A stretch of DNA of 64,000 nucleotides from Gyrodactylus bullatarudis. Lineage: Eukaryota; Platyhelminthes; Monogenea; Gyrodactylidea; Gyrodactylidae. The notes beneath the pieces are model-generated. The model was not told the origin of the DNA, did not search any database, and was given only the letters and a program-made list of their open reading frames with translations. The stretch is taken from NCBI GenBank assembly GCA_012064415.1, contig SSNU01000022.1:79876-143875 (forward strand), given 5' to 3'. Made by a program: the position numbers and the translations under genes. Below, piece by piece: positions 11,301-23,429 of this stretch (positions are counted from its first letter, which is position 1; each line of letters starts with the position of its first letter).

Positions 11301-14115
11301 GTAAATATCTCCATCGTTTTCATCAATTTCACCACTATTCTCCCGATAAGGAGCAATACTTAACCAACTATTGATCTTTTGACAACAAAGCTATAAAAAT
11401 GAGGAAAAATTATATAAAAATACATTTCTTTTTATCAATAATTAAACTTTAAAAGGCCTAAACTCACGTCAAGGACTGTCTGTTGGCTAGTCTCCAAGAG
11501 TTTATGCTTCAACTCTTTGAGAATTTGGGGAATTAAGAAAGTATCAAGAGACTCTTTAATAATAAGCCGACGCTGTTCATTCCATGATTGGACCAGGGTA
11601 CTGAATTCATCCTTGTAGAAGAATCTGGTCAAGTCATCTTCCAGAGTTACACCTTGCATAATGTATTGTGTCAATTCCAGGTTGAGTAAACCATCTTTTA
11701 CAGCCTAAAGGCAATAAGATAAAGAAGTTTGTAAAAGTCTAATGTGGGAACTCTTAAAATAATGGTAAAAACTTACATTATCAATTTGAATATAGATTGA
11801 ATCATTCAAGAGATCTTCATATGGCTTCATTTTGATGTACTTAATTTTAAATAGAGGATGAGATTCATCGATTTCTCGAATGCCCAATTTTGTCGGAGAT
11901 ATATTGATGACACAACGTTCTTTCATTAATTGTCTAACAGTCTTTTTCACCATTAATTCTCGAGAAATTTCCAGAGCTAGCATGTACCTAGCTGCTTTGA
12001 GAACAGCGTCAGGTGTAGAGAATTGGGGACATACAAAATCATTAGCAGCATCCAGTGGGAGTGTTGGATACTGATCAACTTCATGGTGTACGTATTGTTC
12101 ATTGAGATTTTGTGCAAAATTACTGGCACTAAGACCAAAACGTTTAACAAAATCATTGATTTTGGCCCGTTTGGCTAATTCATAAGATGCTGTAGTTCGA
12201 GCACGTCTCTGTTTAATTGTACGACCTGATACTGGATCTATGGACAAAGTAACAAGGCTATTCTCAATTGAAGTTCTTGTTTGAGCAACCTCATCGTTTT
12301 CTTCGTCCTAATTATAAAAGATTATTCGAAATAAATAAAATAGATTATACTATATTTTGATTGGTAAATTTAAACTTTTATTAGATGAGAGTTTAATTAT
12401 TATTTTTGTTAAATAAATTAACAAAATATGGCATAATTTATTTTGGCAAAAACTCACATTCCTTTCGTTTTGAGATCTTTCCCAATTTTTGACTGCATCA
12501 GAGAATTCAACCAAGTGTAAGAGGTAATACTGTCTAACATCTTCAACTTCTTCCAGAGATTCACAAGTTCGACATCTATTTTTCAATTTAAAATTTATTT
12601 TGGATATTTATATAGAGATTAAAAAAACTCACTGAGCAATGAGCCTGAGGACTTGTTGTTTCTTATCCTCGACAGCAGCCTTCTTTGAGATATCTTCAGC
12701 AATTTCCGGAACATTTATTTGGCCATCAAAAAAGTTTACCAATTTCTGAAGGACCTTTATGATTGAGGATTTATTGTGCTGAATAGAACACCATTTTTCA
12801 TCATGTTCGTAAATCTTCCACAGGTCGTCAATTTTCAAATGTGGATCAATAGATTCTTGACGATAGAGGGCAATAAATGGAACTTCACTCCCGTCTCGGA
12901 GAATTCTAAGAGTCCGAACAATACAGGCCTTAATTGCTCCATGATCTTTATCTAGATTTGGACGGTTTTTGAATATTTGGTTAAAAATAAAGTCTGCTTC
13001 ATTAGTAATATCCTCGATCTCAGTTTGACTAGGCTGTTCGTCAATAATCTTGACTGGGTATTTACGCAATTGAAATCTTTCTGGTATATCAACTTTACGA
13101 ATCTTTTCATCTTTTTTGCTAAAATAAGCTCTCTCAAGTTCAATAGGATCGAATATTTGATGAACATTCTTTTCGAGAACGTCTTTGGGAATCCTTTGAG
13201 CACGACGAGCTATAGCTCTTTCGCCTTCATCTTCTTGACTATCGTAATCTTCTTCTTCTTCAGCTTGATCATCTAAATGAGAATCTTATCAACAACAAAA
13301 ATCAGATATGATCAAGAATAAATTGACTTACCCTCTTGTTCAGCATCGTAATTTGCAATTTTATCGAATTCAGCTTGATCGAAGTCAACACCAAAAATAT
13401 CCTGAGCTTCCTGGAGTGCAGCATCTTGATGAATGTAGTGCTTAGTTTTCTTCACACGTCCCTGAGCAGGATCTCCGTCCTGGACTATGAAATCGTCCAT
13501 GTCATCCTCGTTATAGGCTTGGTGCTCTTCGTCTTCTTCTTCTTCCTCGACAAAAGCATTAAGATCAAGAGTTGGCTTTTTATACGAATCACTAAAAACG
13601 AAAAATATTAAATTTCGGAACATACTTTGGCTTTTTAGATTTGTGTACTGGTTGTCCATCATCTTCATCATCACTTTCAAAGATTTCTCTGGCAATTTTT
13701 TCTTTATCATTAGGACGATTTCTCTGATAATCATCTTCCTCGTCATCTTTAAGAAAAACACGACGCTTGTTCTACAATGAGCATTAAAGTAATTTGGACA
13801 AACTTTTTTCTTCAGATTTATTCCAACATTCTCTTGGATTAAGTCAAAATCTTCATCATCAAGGTCTTCTTCCTCTTCATCATCACTATGTTTTTCCTTT
13901 TTACTAGCTTCAGATTCCTGTTCACTGTTTTCATCTTCGTCAACTAACCAACCAGCTCCTTCTTTACGACATATTTCGTCCTCATTTTGAATCTCATCCT
14001 CTTCACTATCTTCAGAAGAAGATCCTTCAATTTTGGGTCTCTTTTGCGCTACAATGTCATCCTCATCGCTAATATTAGAATCCAATGAAGCCTCAGATTC
14101 TATGAAATCTGACAT
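8394..14115 (-). CDS. SUPT6H: SPT6, histone chaperone and transcription elongation factor
   Basis: SPT6 travels with RNA polymerase II, reassembles nucleosomes and binds the polymerase linker through tandem SH2 domains. Thirteen exons (5' to 3'): 14115-13804, 13771-13626, 13591-13332, 13272-12633, 12575-12458, 12307-11777, 11704-11468, 11390-11235, 11179-10490, 10425-10007, 9892-9538, 9471-9211, 9143-8394. They total 4875 nt, an exact 1624-codon frame. In order: MSDFIESEAS start and acidic N-terminus (1-240) with EAQDIFGVDFD, matching the Spn1/IWS1-binding segment; Tex-like core with DLPERFQLR-type start (here DIPERFQLR); YqgF-like domain (~800-940); helix-hairpin-helix GLGPRKALHLL (~1020); DLDAFADELKRQGHGDK; S1 domain with GFIPLKL; tandem SH2 beginning GDVVIRPSS. 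The protein stops right after the SH2 module, so the low-complexity tail of vertebrate SPT6 is absent. The first two introns are only 32 and 34 nt. Confidence 0.97.
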
Positions 14116-14377
14116 AATTTTCAGTAACAACCAAACAATAGTACTTATTCAAACAATAACATTGTATTTTTTTTAATATAAAATAAATTAGGCAATTTTT
14201 CAATTTTGAATCAATTAATTTGATCTGATCAAATTGATCAATGATCATGAATTTATAACTATTTGAACGTATTTTAAAAATATTCTGGGAACAATTGCTG
14301 TTTCAAATCTCATCTTTGTCTACTGAATAACATACTCCACCTTCAAGCAAGATTCCGGATAGAATATAAAATTCTTT

Positions 14378-14821
14378 TTAATGTACTATTAGTCTATTAG
14401 TATATATGTTACGTTCAAAGTGGAAACTCGTACAGTGTATACACTGAACGTTCCTGTTAGAGAGGAAGGCCATGGCAACTCTAATTATGAAGGGATTGAC
14501 ATTACATTTTGTTAAAACGACTGAAAAAGGGAGTCGGTCAAAGGCTTTTTCAATATCAACATAAATAACAGCACATGGAATTTTCTTGAAGATAAGTGAT
14601 TGAGCTGAGTCCATGAATGAGAGGAGGTTAGAGCAAGTACTTCTGCCTTTGACAAATACATTTTGGTCAGGATCTAATGAAAGAATGTCAATATTATTCA
14701 AATGCATGTATATGTTACAGTGAAAATGGGAAATCAGTGAGTGGACAGAAATCACTAGTGAAAGTGGGAAACCAGGGAAAATCCAGTGAAAATGGGAATA
14801 ATTAATTTCATTTCTTCTCAT
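14378..14821 (-). pseudogene. Non-LTR retrotransposon reverse transcriptase fragment
   Basis: The minus-strand translation contains FVKGRSTCSNLLSFMDSA and AVIYVDIEKAFDRLP. These are reverse transcriptase blocks of LINE elements (the GRST motif and the first catalytic aspartate in YVDIEKAFD). The second catalytic motif (YADD/FADD) is absent, so this is a short decayed piece. It differs clearly from the LINE at 23430-25915. Its start codon is arbitrary. Confidence 0.7.
14712..14812 (+). repeat. Three-unit imperfect tandem repeat
   Basis: AGTGAAAATGGGAAATCAG, AGTGAAAGTGGGAAACCAG and AGTGAAAATGGGAATAA follow each other at intervals of about 30-50 bases. This is a small minisatellite-like array overlapping the 5' edge of the LINE relic. 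Confidence 0.45.
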
Positions 14822-17400
14822 CTAATACCATTTTGAAGATAGTTGGAAGTATTTCTGTACTAACTTGTTGCCTTATTAAGTTTTCGTACTATTTTTAAAA
14901 TCACGTAGAGATCAAAATGGATATATTTGGGTATTTTAACATGAATAAATAGCCAATCAGCTCCAACAAGTAGTAAATAAATTAAAATATTATTGAATTC
15001 ATTCATGGAATTTTAATTGAGTTAAAAATTAAAATACTAATTAAAGTGTTTGATTTTGAGTGATAAGACAGAGCGTTTGAAACAAAGGAATATACACTGA
15101 CTCTCTTCCGAAGTATTTTCATGCAGGTAAATATAGAAAATTTGATGTATTCTAGGTGTGTTCTGATAAGCAACTTATTCTAGTTGAGCTATTCCAGGGT
15201 TTTTACACGTAAAAAAGACATACTCGAATCTGATTGGCTCTATCATTCACCCTCCCAAAACGCAAAATTTGCGCTGACTCTCTTTCGAAGTGTTACCCAA
15301 ATTTCTAACAATTAAAAGGTAATATGACTGATCTTAAAATTCCTTTGATTTTACGCTTTTTCCTCTTTACTGAGATATTCTCTGGTGCTGAAAATAATTA
15401 TTAACATGGTTTTTTCACTAATTAATCTAAATTTTAAGAGAAATTATAATCCTCATAGTTTAAGAAATTACCCGATTCTCCAAACACCATATAAGGACAT
15501 TGAGATGGAGATTTCTTTTCAAAAATTGATAATTTATATTTAAAACATACTCACAAGCAATGATGATGTTTAAAACAATTTTATTTAGAAGTTATGCTTA
15601 AAAAATCAATCTTAAAGTGGTTATTGGGATGACTGTATTATTAAAGAATTCTACCTTTTAGACTTAGATGTAATGGTAACTGAGCTCTGTTGATTTGAGG
15701 CCATGACAAACACTAATAAAAAATTAGATTCTGTAGAAAAAATACAAGACTTGTAGTGTAAGTTCAGCAAAGAAGAAATTTTTGATGTAGAAGAAACGAT
15801 ATGAATCACATCATGTGATATTATATTGTATTGTGATTACTGACAATCATGATGGGTAAAATTTTAATAGTTTAGTTATTTCAATAACCAACTGCTGATT
15901 AATAATTATAATTATTATAATCAATGATAATCTGATTAATATGAGTTTTTAAGGAGTTTTTTATTCAAGAGAATGAAATAGCCTTTTTTGATTAGCATTG
16001 GTATCGGGATTAGCAGTTTGAATTTTAATTATATTGAGAGTTTTTACCTAGCATATTTTGTGGTCACCTAACATTGTAGACCAATTGTACTAAAAATTTA
16101 TCTTACTATATATCAAAATATACAGAGAAAATTTTAAAAATTAAAGAATCTACTTTCAAGTATAATCTTGAATAAATTATATTTACTTTTTATATTTACA
16201 AGAATAAAGTTTAAAAAAATAACAATTGTCCATTCAATACATGCAGAGTTAGGACACAAATTCATACGATTCGTGTAATTCTTGTAATACAAATTATGAT
16301 TAAAATATTTTTATTATCATCATTACTCATTCATTAAATATTTTACATACCCCAAGTGGGGAAAACATGTGTTTTAAAGCTGTTCTTTTCATCTTAATAC
16401 TGACCAAATCTAATTTTCTACCGTATACATAAACTCTTTTTAGTTTGCCCTCTAGTTTGATGATGAAACTCTTTGGGTGAATTTGTTGAAATTTATTTAG
16501 TTACCAAGGTTTTCTCCAAACCGTCATTACAAGAAGATTTCCTTCTTTTTCAGCTCTCAAGAGATTAGAACTTGGTTTAAAAGTAAATAATCATAAGGCA
16601 CAAGGAAAATTATGGTGTGTTAATAGAAAAACGGACCCAATTGTACATTTTTTTTCAAATTTCCCCTTCAAATTTCAATGAATTTTTACTACGTAATTAG
16701 AGATTTACAAATTTAGTAAACAATTGAATCCTGAATATTTTTAAAGCCATTTTGGGATATTTGTCTTATCATGGAATTCGTTGTCATTCTTAGTTCAGGA
16801 TCGAAAATTAAAATTGTGATATTTTCTGAACCAAAAATCGGCAAAGTCTAGAAATTTAGCAGATAGTGTTCTGAAGATTGCATATTTCATTACTACAGGC
16901 ATTTTTATTTTAAACCTTTTATTTATGATCCTGAGAAACAGATCAACTTTTCTTGGTTGAGTAATAGCGCATTTCTTACGAAAGATTATAATAATTATTA
17001 GCGAATATTTCAAGCTTATTTCACCAGATTAGATTCAAATGAATGATATGTAAAATTTAGATCTTGATAAATTAAATTTTTTTTGTTAGCAATATAGGAT
17101 TCCTTTAAAGAATTTATTAGCATTTTCATTTTAGAAAAATTATTTCAAAAATTCAAATTAACTTTTCTCCTTGGGACTATAATCGATCTTTAACTTAACA
17201 AAATGATTTCATAATTTGGAAACTATCCCATGATAAATCCATGTCAAATCAAGAGAGGAGATATTTTTAAAAATCATGAACAAATTAAGGATTGACACTG
17301 GTAATAAGGAATAAGCCTTGTTTAATCAAATATTTATTTGTTGTCAACAACAAACTGATAAGGATTTTGGATTTTAATAGACGAACTGGCTATAATATGA
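14822..17400. other. Gene-free AT-rich region
   Basis: No coding exon or intact transposon is seen here. One short direct repeat is visible: CTGACTCTCTTCCGAAGT near 15097 and CTGACTCTCTTTCGAAGT near 15274. Confidence 0.5.
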
Positions 17401-17599
17401 AATCAAAGGAATATTTCCCATCATCAAACTATACAAAAATTGGTGGATAAGAAGAGACACATTGTACATCTGTGGGTCAACAAAAGGATCATTTCAAGAT
17501 TATTATGGATGAACCTTTACATTTTAATAAAAATAAGCCCTTTGGACGATTTTCTCTTCCAGATTTGAGTCTATCTAGATTTTTCGACATCGACGTTCT

Positions 17600-17845
17600 G
17601 AACCATCCTCCTTTTAAAGAACAGATCTTGCTCCGACATATTATCGCTTTTTCAGATCACTATAGCATTATCTGAATGGTAAAATTTTCAATTCAAGACT
17701 AGATGTTTTTGGCAACGGGGCAAATGTGTATAGAAAGAAATTGTGAACATTTTGATGTATAACTTAATGGTATTTTGTATATATTTCAAAACAAAATTTG
17801 CCAATAAAGTTCATTATAATTTTTACGAAATTTTGCTTAAAGTAT
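17600..17845 (+). pseudogene. mariner relic, interrupted 3' part
   Basis: From about 17600 the sequence follows the mariner relic at 39470-40208: CAGATCTTGCTCCGACA, TATAGAAAGAAATTGTGAAC, then TTGCCAATAAAGTTCATTATAATTTT-like sequence up to the inner edge of the terminal repeat (TTTTGCTTAA). The outermost part of that repeat (TACTTTTGAAACAACC) is displaced to 19506-19537 by later insertions. The transposase frame is destroyed. The 5' limit is unclear and may reach back to about 17400. Confidence 0.55.
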
Positions 17846-17890
17846 TGCCACTGATGATGCCATATGAAATGTACATATGGCCCTAATATA

Positions 17891-19427
17891 TAGTGGTGGC
17901 CAAAAAAAAGTTTTCACTTTAAAAACTTGTTGTTGTTTGGTTATTTTAAATGATATTTAGTTGCAAAATAGTTCATTCGGTTGAGCAATATATGCAAATA
18001 TCTAATATAGTAATTTTTTTTCGATTTGATTCATTCATAAATACAAAATTAAGAAATTACCGTTTTCATTGAAATTTATATTGACAAAATAAAGTTTTCA
18101 CTTTTTAAACTTTCTACTTCTTGTTTGTGAGAAGATTTTTGAATTAGGAAAATTAATTCGCTGATCAGATATTTATTTGCAAGTATTCTTACATTAATTA
18201 TTCTGAAACAAATTCAAAATGCAAATCGAAAGACCGAAGAATTCAAAACTAAGCAATTTTGAAAAAGAATTGGCGTCATCACTGAAATCAAAGGGTATCA
18301 GCCACCGTATGATTGCCAAAGAAATAGGATGTTCTTCAACAACCATAAACAACTTATTTTCTTCGAGAAAATCCAATCGAAAAAGAGGTCGAAAACGTAT
18401 AATTCCTAATTCTCTTAAAAAAATAATCAGGTTGATGGCTGTCAACGGGAGAAAAACGACCACACAAATAAAACAACAGTTTAATTTGAAAGCTAGCAAT
18501 CGAACGATTCGTCGATTCTTAAAAAATGAACAAAATTTATATTGGGGAAAACCAAAACTGACTCCTAAATTATGTGAGAATGATAAAATTTCTCGTAAAG
18601 ACTGGGCTTGCAAGAAAATTATCGAAAATCAAAATTGGGGAAAGGTAATCTTTTCTGATGAGAAGAAGTTCAACTTGGATGGGCCAGACGGTCTCAGTGT
18701 ATGTTGGATTGACAAATCTGTACCTAAGCCAACCAGGATTAAGAGAGGATTTGGTGGAGGAACTGTAATGGTATGGGGTTTTATAACAAACGAAAATGTT
18801 GGCCGTTTGGTTGTTGTTGATCATAAACTTGATTCAAATTTCTATCAAAAAGTTTTAGAAGAGAGTATTCTACCTTTTAAAGAGGAGCTCGTGAATTCAA
18901 ATTTAATTTTTCAACAGGATAACGCCCCTTGTCATCGATCAATTTCTACCAAAAGTTGGTTTCGAGAACACGGAATCATTTTGCTTGAATGGCCATCTAG
19001 AAGTCCAGATTTGAACCCAATTGAAAATCTCTGGGGAATTCTAGCTCAAAATGTCTATGCAAATGGTAGACAGTTTAGTAATAAAGATGAATTAATAAAG
19101 TGCATATTTAGAGAGTGGAATTTAATAGAGAGAGAAACTATTATAAATCTCTATAGATCTATGCCAAAAAGATGCTTATCAGTGGTTCAAAATGATGGAG
19201 ATTTCACTAAATAAAAGTGAAAACTTTATTTTGTCAATATAAATTTCAATGAAAACGGTAATTTCTTAATTTTGTATTTATGAATGAATCAAATCGAAAA
19301 AAAATTACTATATTAGATATTTGCATATATTGCTCAACCGAATGAACTATTTTGCAACTAAATATCATTTAAAATAACCAAACAACAACAAGTTTTTAAA
19401 GTGAAAACTTTTTTTTGGCCACCACTA
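17891..19427 (+). mobile_element. Tc1-like transposon, complete, with 215-bp inverted repeats
   Basis: This 1537-bp element is bounded by TA target duplications (17889-17890 and 19428-19429). The terminal inverted repeats, 17891-18105 and 19213-19427, begin TAGTGGTGGCCAAAA and read as identical over about 215 bp. They enclose one intact transposase gene. Identical ends and an open frame indicate a recent insertion that may still be active. Confidence 0.95.
18219..19214 (+). CDS. Tc1-like transposase, DD34E
   Basis: This 331-residue cut-and-paste transposase is within the usual Tc1 size range. An N-terminal paired-like helix-turn-helix (about residues 12-50, including ASSLKSKGISHRMIAKEIG) should bind the inverted repeats, followed by a basic segment RKSNRKRGRKR. 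The catalytic residues are all present: the first D in VIFSDEKKF, the second in FQQDNAPCH, and E in NPIENLWG, with 34 residues between the second D and E, i.e. DD34E. The stop codon overlaps the first bases of the right inverted repeat. No frameshift or stop interrupts the gene. Confidence 0.95.
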   Translation: MQIERPKNSKLSNFEKELASSLKSKGISHRMIAKEIGCSSTTINNLFSSRKSNRKRGRKRIIPNSLKKIIRLMAVNGRKTTTQIKQQFNLKASNRTIRRFLKNEQNLYWGKPKLTPKLCENDKISRKDWACKKIIENQNWGKVIFSDEKKFNLDGPDGLSVCWIDKSVPKPTRIKRGFGGGTVMVWGFITNENVGRLVVVDHKLDSNFYQKVLEESILPFKEELVNSNLIFQQDNAPCHRSISTKSWFREHGIILLEWPSRSPDLNPIENLWGILAQNVYANGRQFSNKDELIKCIFREWNLIERETIINLYRSMPKRCLSVVQNDGDFTK

Positions 19428-19505
19428 TATATTTCTCCTTATATGATTTCAAGTGGATTTTCGGACGTATTTAAAAATTTACGTGAATATTTCAATCACA
19501 AAAAA

Positions 19506-19537
19506 AATTCGCTTAGTACTTTTGAAACAACCTAATA
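19506..19537 (+). repeat. mariner terminal repeat, outer end
   Basis: The sequence CTTAGTACTTTTGAAACAACC matches, with one change, the right end of the mariner relic at 40185-40208 and completes the interrupted copy whose body ends near 17845. Confidence 0.55.
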
Positions 19538-19973
19538 TAATTATTATTTAATTGTATTTAAAAACCTTTTTGGAACCGGTAAATTTCGTGTCAACTCGAA
19601 ATTAGAAATTGTAAAGGGCTTTGAGTTCAAATGAAAAATTTCAGTAAAATCACTGAATAATTGGTATGCAACTGAGGAGTGTTCGACAGATTTACAGAAG
19701 CAAATTTTTTTAGGCCCTCTCATGTAGATGACATCTTTCGAAAATAGATTTTATTTTTTGAAGAATTTTAAGAATCAGAGAAAAGGGGAGTTATATTTTT
19801 ATTATTTTATTTCATCCAGGGGAATTTATAATTTAAGGGTTATGTACAATTTTGTTTGTTTATTCAAGCACAAATGACACAGAAATAATCAATACAATCT
19901 TTAAAAGTTGACAAAATACAAAAAAGGATCATCTGATAAATATTTACATTGAAGAGAGGAAGAGGGGGTGTTC

Positions 19974-20933
19974 CTAATGTGAAAACTTGAAATGTGCATC
20001 TTGCATGAATAGATTCTTGGACTGGGACATGATTTCATTATAAAAATAAGAGGGGAGAGTGCTCATAAAATCACTGGACTTGTTATTGTTAATTTCATGT
20101 ATTGGCAGGTTGATCTGTGACGGTTGTTGACTACTATTAGCTAAAATCTGGTTTTGGTTATGACTGAAAAGGTTCTTATAAAAGGGATTATTGTCAATGA
20201 AGGAATCAAATGAGAAGGGGTCCCTGATAGGATTTTCCTCTTCTTCATCTGGTTGGGAATTCTGTAGGGACTTTGTAGGAGAGGATCTCTTCAATTGCTC
20301 TGATTTCTTTGACTTGCACGAATAGGAATGGATCGGTGAGGGTGTTGCTGATGAATTGACACGACGACGCAATTTCCCTGTGGTAGCTCCAATATAGACA
20401 TCGTCACAAGTTGGATCAATCATCCAGTAATTTCCCTTGCCGGGATCATTATAAGGACGTGGGACTTTGACAAAGCACTTATTCAAGGATAGGTTGTGTC
20501 TGATCGAATTCTGCCAGCCCTGTTTATTCTCACGATAATAGGGGAAGTTACCAATGATATAATCGTAGATTCCATTTAGAGTGAGACGGCATTCATTGCT
20601 GCTTTTAATGGCCATCATGATGAGTGCGTTATAACTGTAAGGAGGCTTTTCATTTGTACCCGCTTTGAGTAGTTTAGTTGGATCTGCAGGTAGTTCCTTT
20701 GAGAATCGACCTGTAACACTTGTCTGATAGGAGAGATCTTCTGGAAAGGAATTATTGGGTGAGTGTGATGTCTCACAGGAGGAGTGCATAATTTTTTCTG
20801 GACTTGACTCGTTACTACTCGAGTCCAACATGGACTGTATACTGAAGGAGGAATGAAAAGAGTCTGTCTTGAGTTTTTTACTCTCTGGTAGCATAATTTC
20901 CGAAGAGGGTATATCCAATGTTGATGATTTCAT
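19974..20933 (-). CDS. FoxG: FoxG / sloppy-paired forkhead transcription factor
   Basis: This 319-residue, single-exon DNA-binding regulator has its forkhead (winged-helix) domain at about residues 95-190: [70 protein letters not shown] and [10 protein letters not shown]. The wording NALIMMAI ... GIYDYI and the GKLRRR end are characteristic of the FoxG/slp class, which patterns the anterior nervous system in animals. Near the N-terminus, FSIQSML (residues 30-36) fits an eh1-type Groucho-binding motif, implying repressor activity. Flanking regions are serine-rich and probably disordered. The start at 20933 is the first ATG of the open frame; lack of introns is usual for FoxG. Confidence 0.93.
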   Translation of the reverse strand: MKSSTLDIPSSEIMLPESKKLKTDSFHSSFSIQSMLDSSSNESSPEKIMHSSCETSHSPNNSFPEDLSYQTSVTGRFSKELPADPTKLLKAGTNEKPPYSYNALIMMAIKSSNECRLTLNGIYDYIIGNFPYYRENKQGWQNSIRHNLSLNKCFVKVPRPYNDPGKGNYWMIDPTCDDVYIGATTGKLRRRVNSSATPSPIHSYSCKSKKSEQLKRSSPTKSLQNSQPDEEEENPIRDPFSFDSFIDNNPFYKNLFSHNQNQILANSSQQPSQINLPIHEINNNKSSDFMSTLPSYFYNEIMSQSKNLFMQDAHFKFSH

Positions 20934-23178
20934 GTTAATTATTTTGTGTTATTAATGAGAAATCTCACGTCTTATTTATTTACCCCTGTGTGCCCCTCTT
21001 CCTTTTAATGGATGGATAGACAGACACATACATCTATTCACGTACGGAATAAAAAAGATACCTTATTTTTCCTATCCAAAATTGTTTCTGACCAATCAAA
21101 ACCGAGCAATACATCTCCCCCTCTCCCCATAAATTCTATAATGCGTATTATTATTCCTTTAGCTATGGTAGAGGAATTTTAATGTTTTTCCAGTGGATAT
21201 TTCTTCAGAAACAAACATAAAATAATATACACACACATAATAATATATCCCCTGGTATCATGTTTAACAACAAATATACAATATGCTCGTCACTTTACAA
21301 TTTTCCCGCTTTACTTGCTGTTACTTTAACTATACATCTTGTTGTTTTTTCTTATAATTGGACCAATTATGATGTAATTTTCTTTCGTTTGTCAAAAGAA
21401 TGATTGTGAAAATAGCTTCTTTAGAGACATTTACAGAAATTGTTCTATACAACTGGTACAGGAAAATGTTACTATTGCTTTTTTGTTATTCTACAAGGAA
21501 AAATACAACCCCATAGAAAGCAGAAGAAGTAAAAAAGAATGAACATACTAACAATTAATGCTTATTAGGCTTAACAAGCTGGCGATAAAATTGTTTATCT
21601 ATCCTTTAGGTTTAACATAACATTACGTGTTTACCCTATGAGAATTTGAGCGGATTCCACGTTGTTTTTGTTTGGGGAAAAAATAACTCATTTCTTTGTT
21701 ATTGTGATCTCATTCTTTAAGTATGGAAGGAAGTGGTTATTTGTGTGATTTGATCTTTTGTTTATTTAAAAAAGAGTCCCCCAACCCTAAATCTCACTTT
21801 TTATTTCATTTCTTTCTTGAAGATCCTAATTTAAATGTAGATTTATATTTTTTAGAAAGAAATCTATACTATTACATTCAAAACTAGATGTAAAATAATG
21901 ACCAGAATTGTTTAGAGAGTTTTGAGTTTTTTGGAAATAAACCTGATAACAAAATCAAAAACTGTTCTTGTTACTACAATAGTGAAAGATTAGACACAGG
22001 AGTGTTTGAGTATAATCTAACCTGCTACAAATATGTTGCATTATAGATTCTGTACATATCATTGATTAATTTTTGAGAAGAAGGGATTTTTTATAAGATT
22101 AGTGCCTAAAATTGTAATCATGTTCGATCAGAAGAGAATTTGTAAGAAAATGTTGGAAATTTTGATAATTATAAATCTAAAAATTACTTCAAAATTAAAT
22201 ATTTCTTGCATATCAAATGTTTACTTTTTAATCAATGTAATCAATCTTCGAAACCCAGCAAGACCAGAGGCTAGAATCAAATAACTAACGTCTTTTGTCT
22301 AATTTGAAGTTTTTTTCCTTTTGAAATCAAAACATTGAATTCCCTGTCTCTCCCCATACGAACAAATGAACAATATCGCCATTCAATGAAATGTGTTAAA
22401 ACGAGGAAAGTACTTGAGAAATGAATTACTATTATCGCTACTGTACTAACTGTGGGGATGTTTTTACCATGAACTTGAATTGATTCAGTTGATAAGATGG
22501 GTTGCAAATTAATAATAACAAAAATTTACATTTTCTTCACTAGGTATGGTACAGTTCTCTATATAATATTATAATATGCATGGATAGAAAAACAATAATG
22601 GCGCATTAGTTAAATAATCTCTGTACCTACAGTGTCTGGTGTGGTGGGCAACTGTTTTTGTGAGCCAAGTCTAGCGTAAAATAATAGCTATGACAATATT
22701 ATCCCAGTACCAATGTGATGATGTGCTTCAAATATTCAACTGTGGGTTAAAAGAAATATTGACAAAAATTTCCTCAACAAGCAATTATTATACAGGAAAA
22801 TGTAAAAGACTATGTCTTTTTATTGTAGTGTATCGAAAGAAGGAGACATGAGGAATTTCTCTAAATTTCAATAAAAAAGTCACCAAGATACTTCCTTGAT
22901 CAACTGAAAATAGTAAAGATGGAAAAAATTAATCAAATATAACTAGATACGAATTAAATATGTTTCTCCATGCTTGCTTTCCATCGATCGACTCTAATTC
23001 TCTTATTGCTATATCTGGTCTGGAACGAGTCTGGCACATGCTTACACAAAATCTCTTCTTTACTCTAATCTTCATTTGACTGAATAGGTCCTCTGATAAT
23101 GAGACCTTCTTTGCTCAATAAAATTTAACCTTGTATCTGTGAGACAAACGTTTGAACTGATGCTGATATTAAAAGTGG
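20934..23178. other. FoxG upstream region
   Basis: This 2.2-kb AT-rich region lies 5' of the FoxG gene and probably contains its promoter. No coding exon, repeat or defined regulatory element was recognised. Confidence 0.5.
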
Positions 23179-23429
23179 TCGTTGAACCGGATTCTGCTGA
23201 AGTGCATTGGGTTGGCGTGCTGCCTGCACTTGCTTGGGGATCAAGATCAGTTTGAAACCTCACATCCCCTTGAATTTTTTTTGTGTTAGAATTATATCTG
23301 TATTAAAATAAATAAAAAATATATGTATACATTTGTACAAAAGCGTAGCATGTAAATAAAAAAAAGATAAATACATAGGTAATGAATCAGTTAATAGGTT
23401 TCAGTTAATAAATAAATAGCTTAAATCTT

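Larger units (their letters stand above)
17846..19505. mobile_element. piggyBac-type MITE relic split by Tc1
   Basis: The flanks of the Tc1 element, read together (17848-17890 plus 19428-19505), reproduce the order found inside the MITE at 4580-5006: CCACTGATGATG, then a TTCTCCTTATAT-like stretch, then AAGTGGATTTTCGGACGT. The relic lies at a TTAA-like position within a mariner terminal repeat. Its own termini are too decayed to define exactly. Confidence 0.5.

Noticed and set aside
13312..14130. Single continuous 272-residue frame as the SPT6 N-terminus
   Set aside because: Its middle part (VCPNYFNAHCRTS onward) is the wrong frame after the first 32-nt intron. Splicing restores the conserved acidic sequence and an exact total frame length.
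22102..22507. Short open frames on both strands upstream of FoxG
   Set aside because: They overlap each other's strands or neighbourhood, lack similarity to known proteins and have AT-driven composition.
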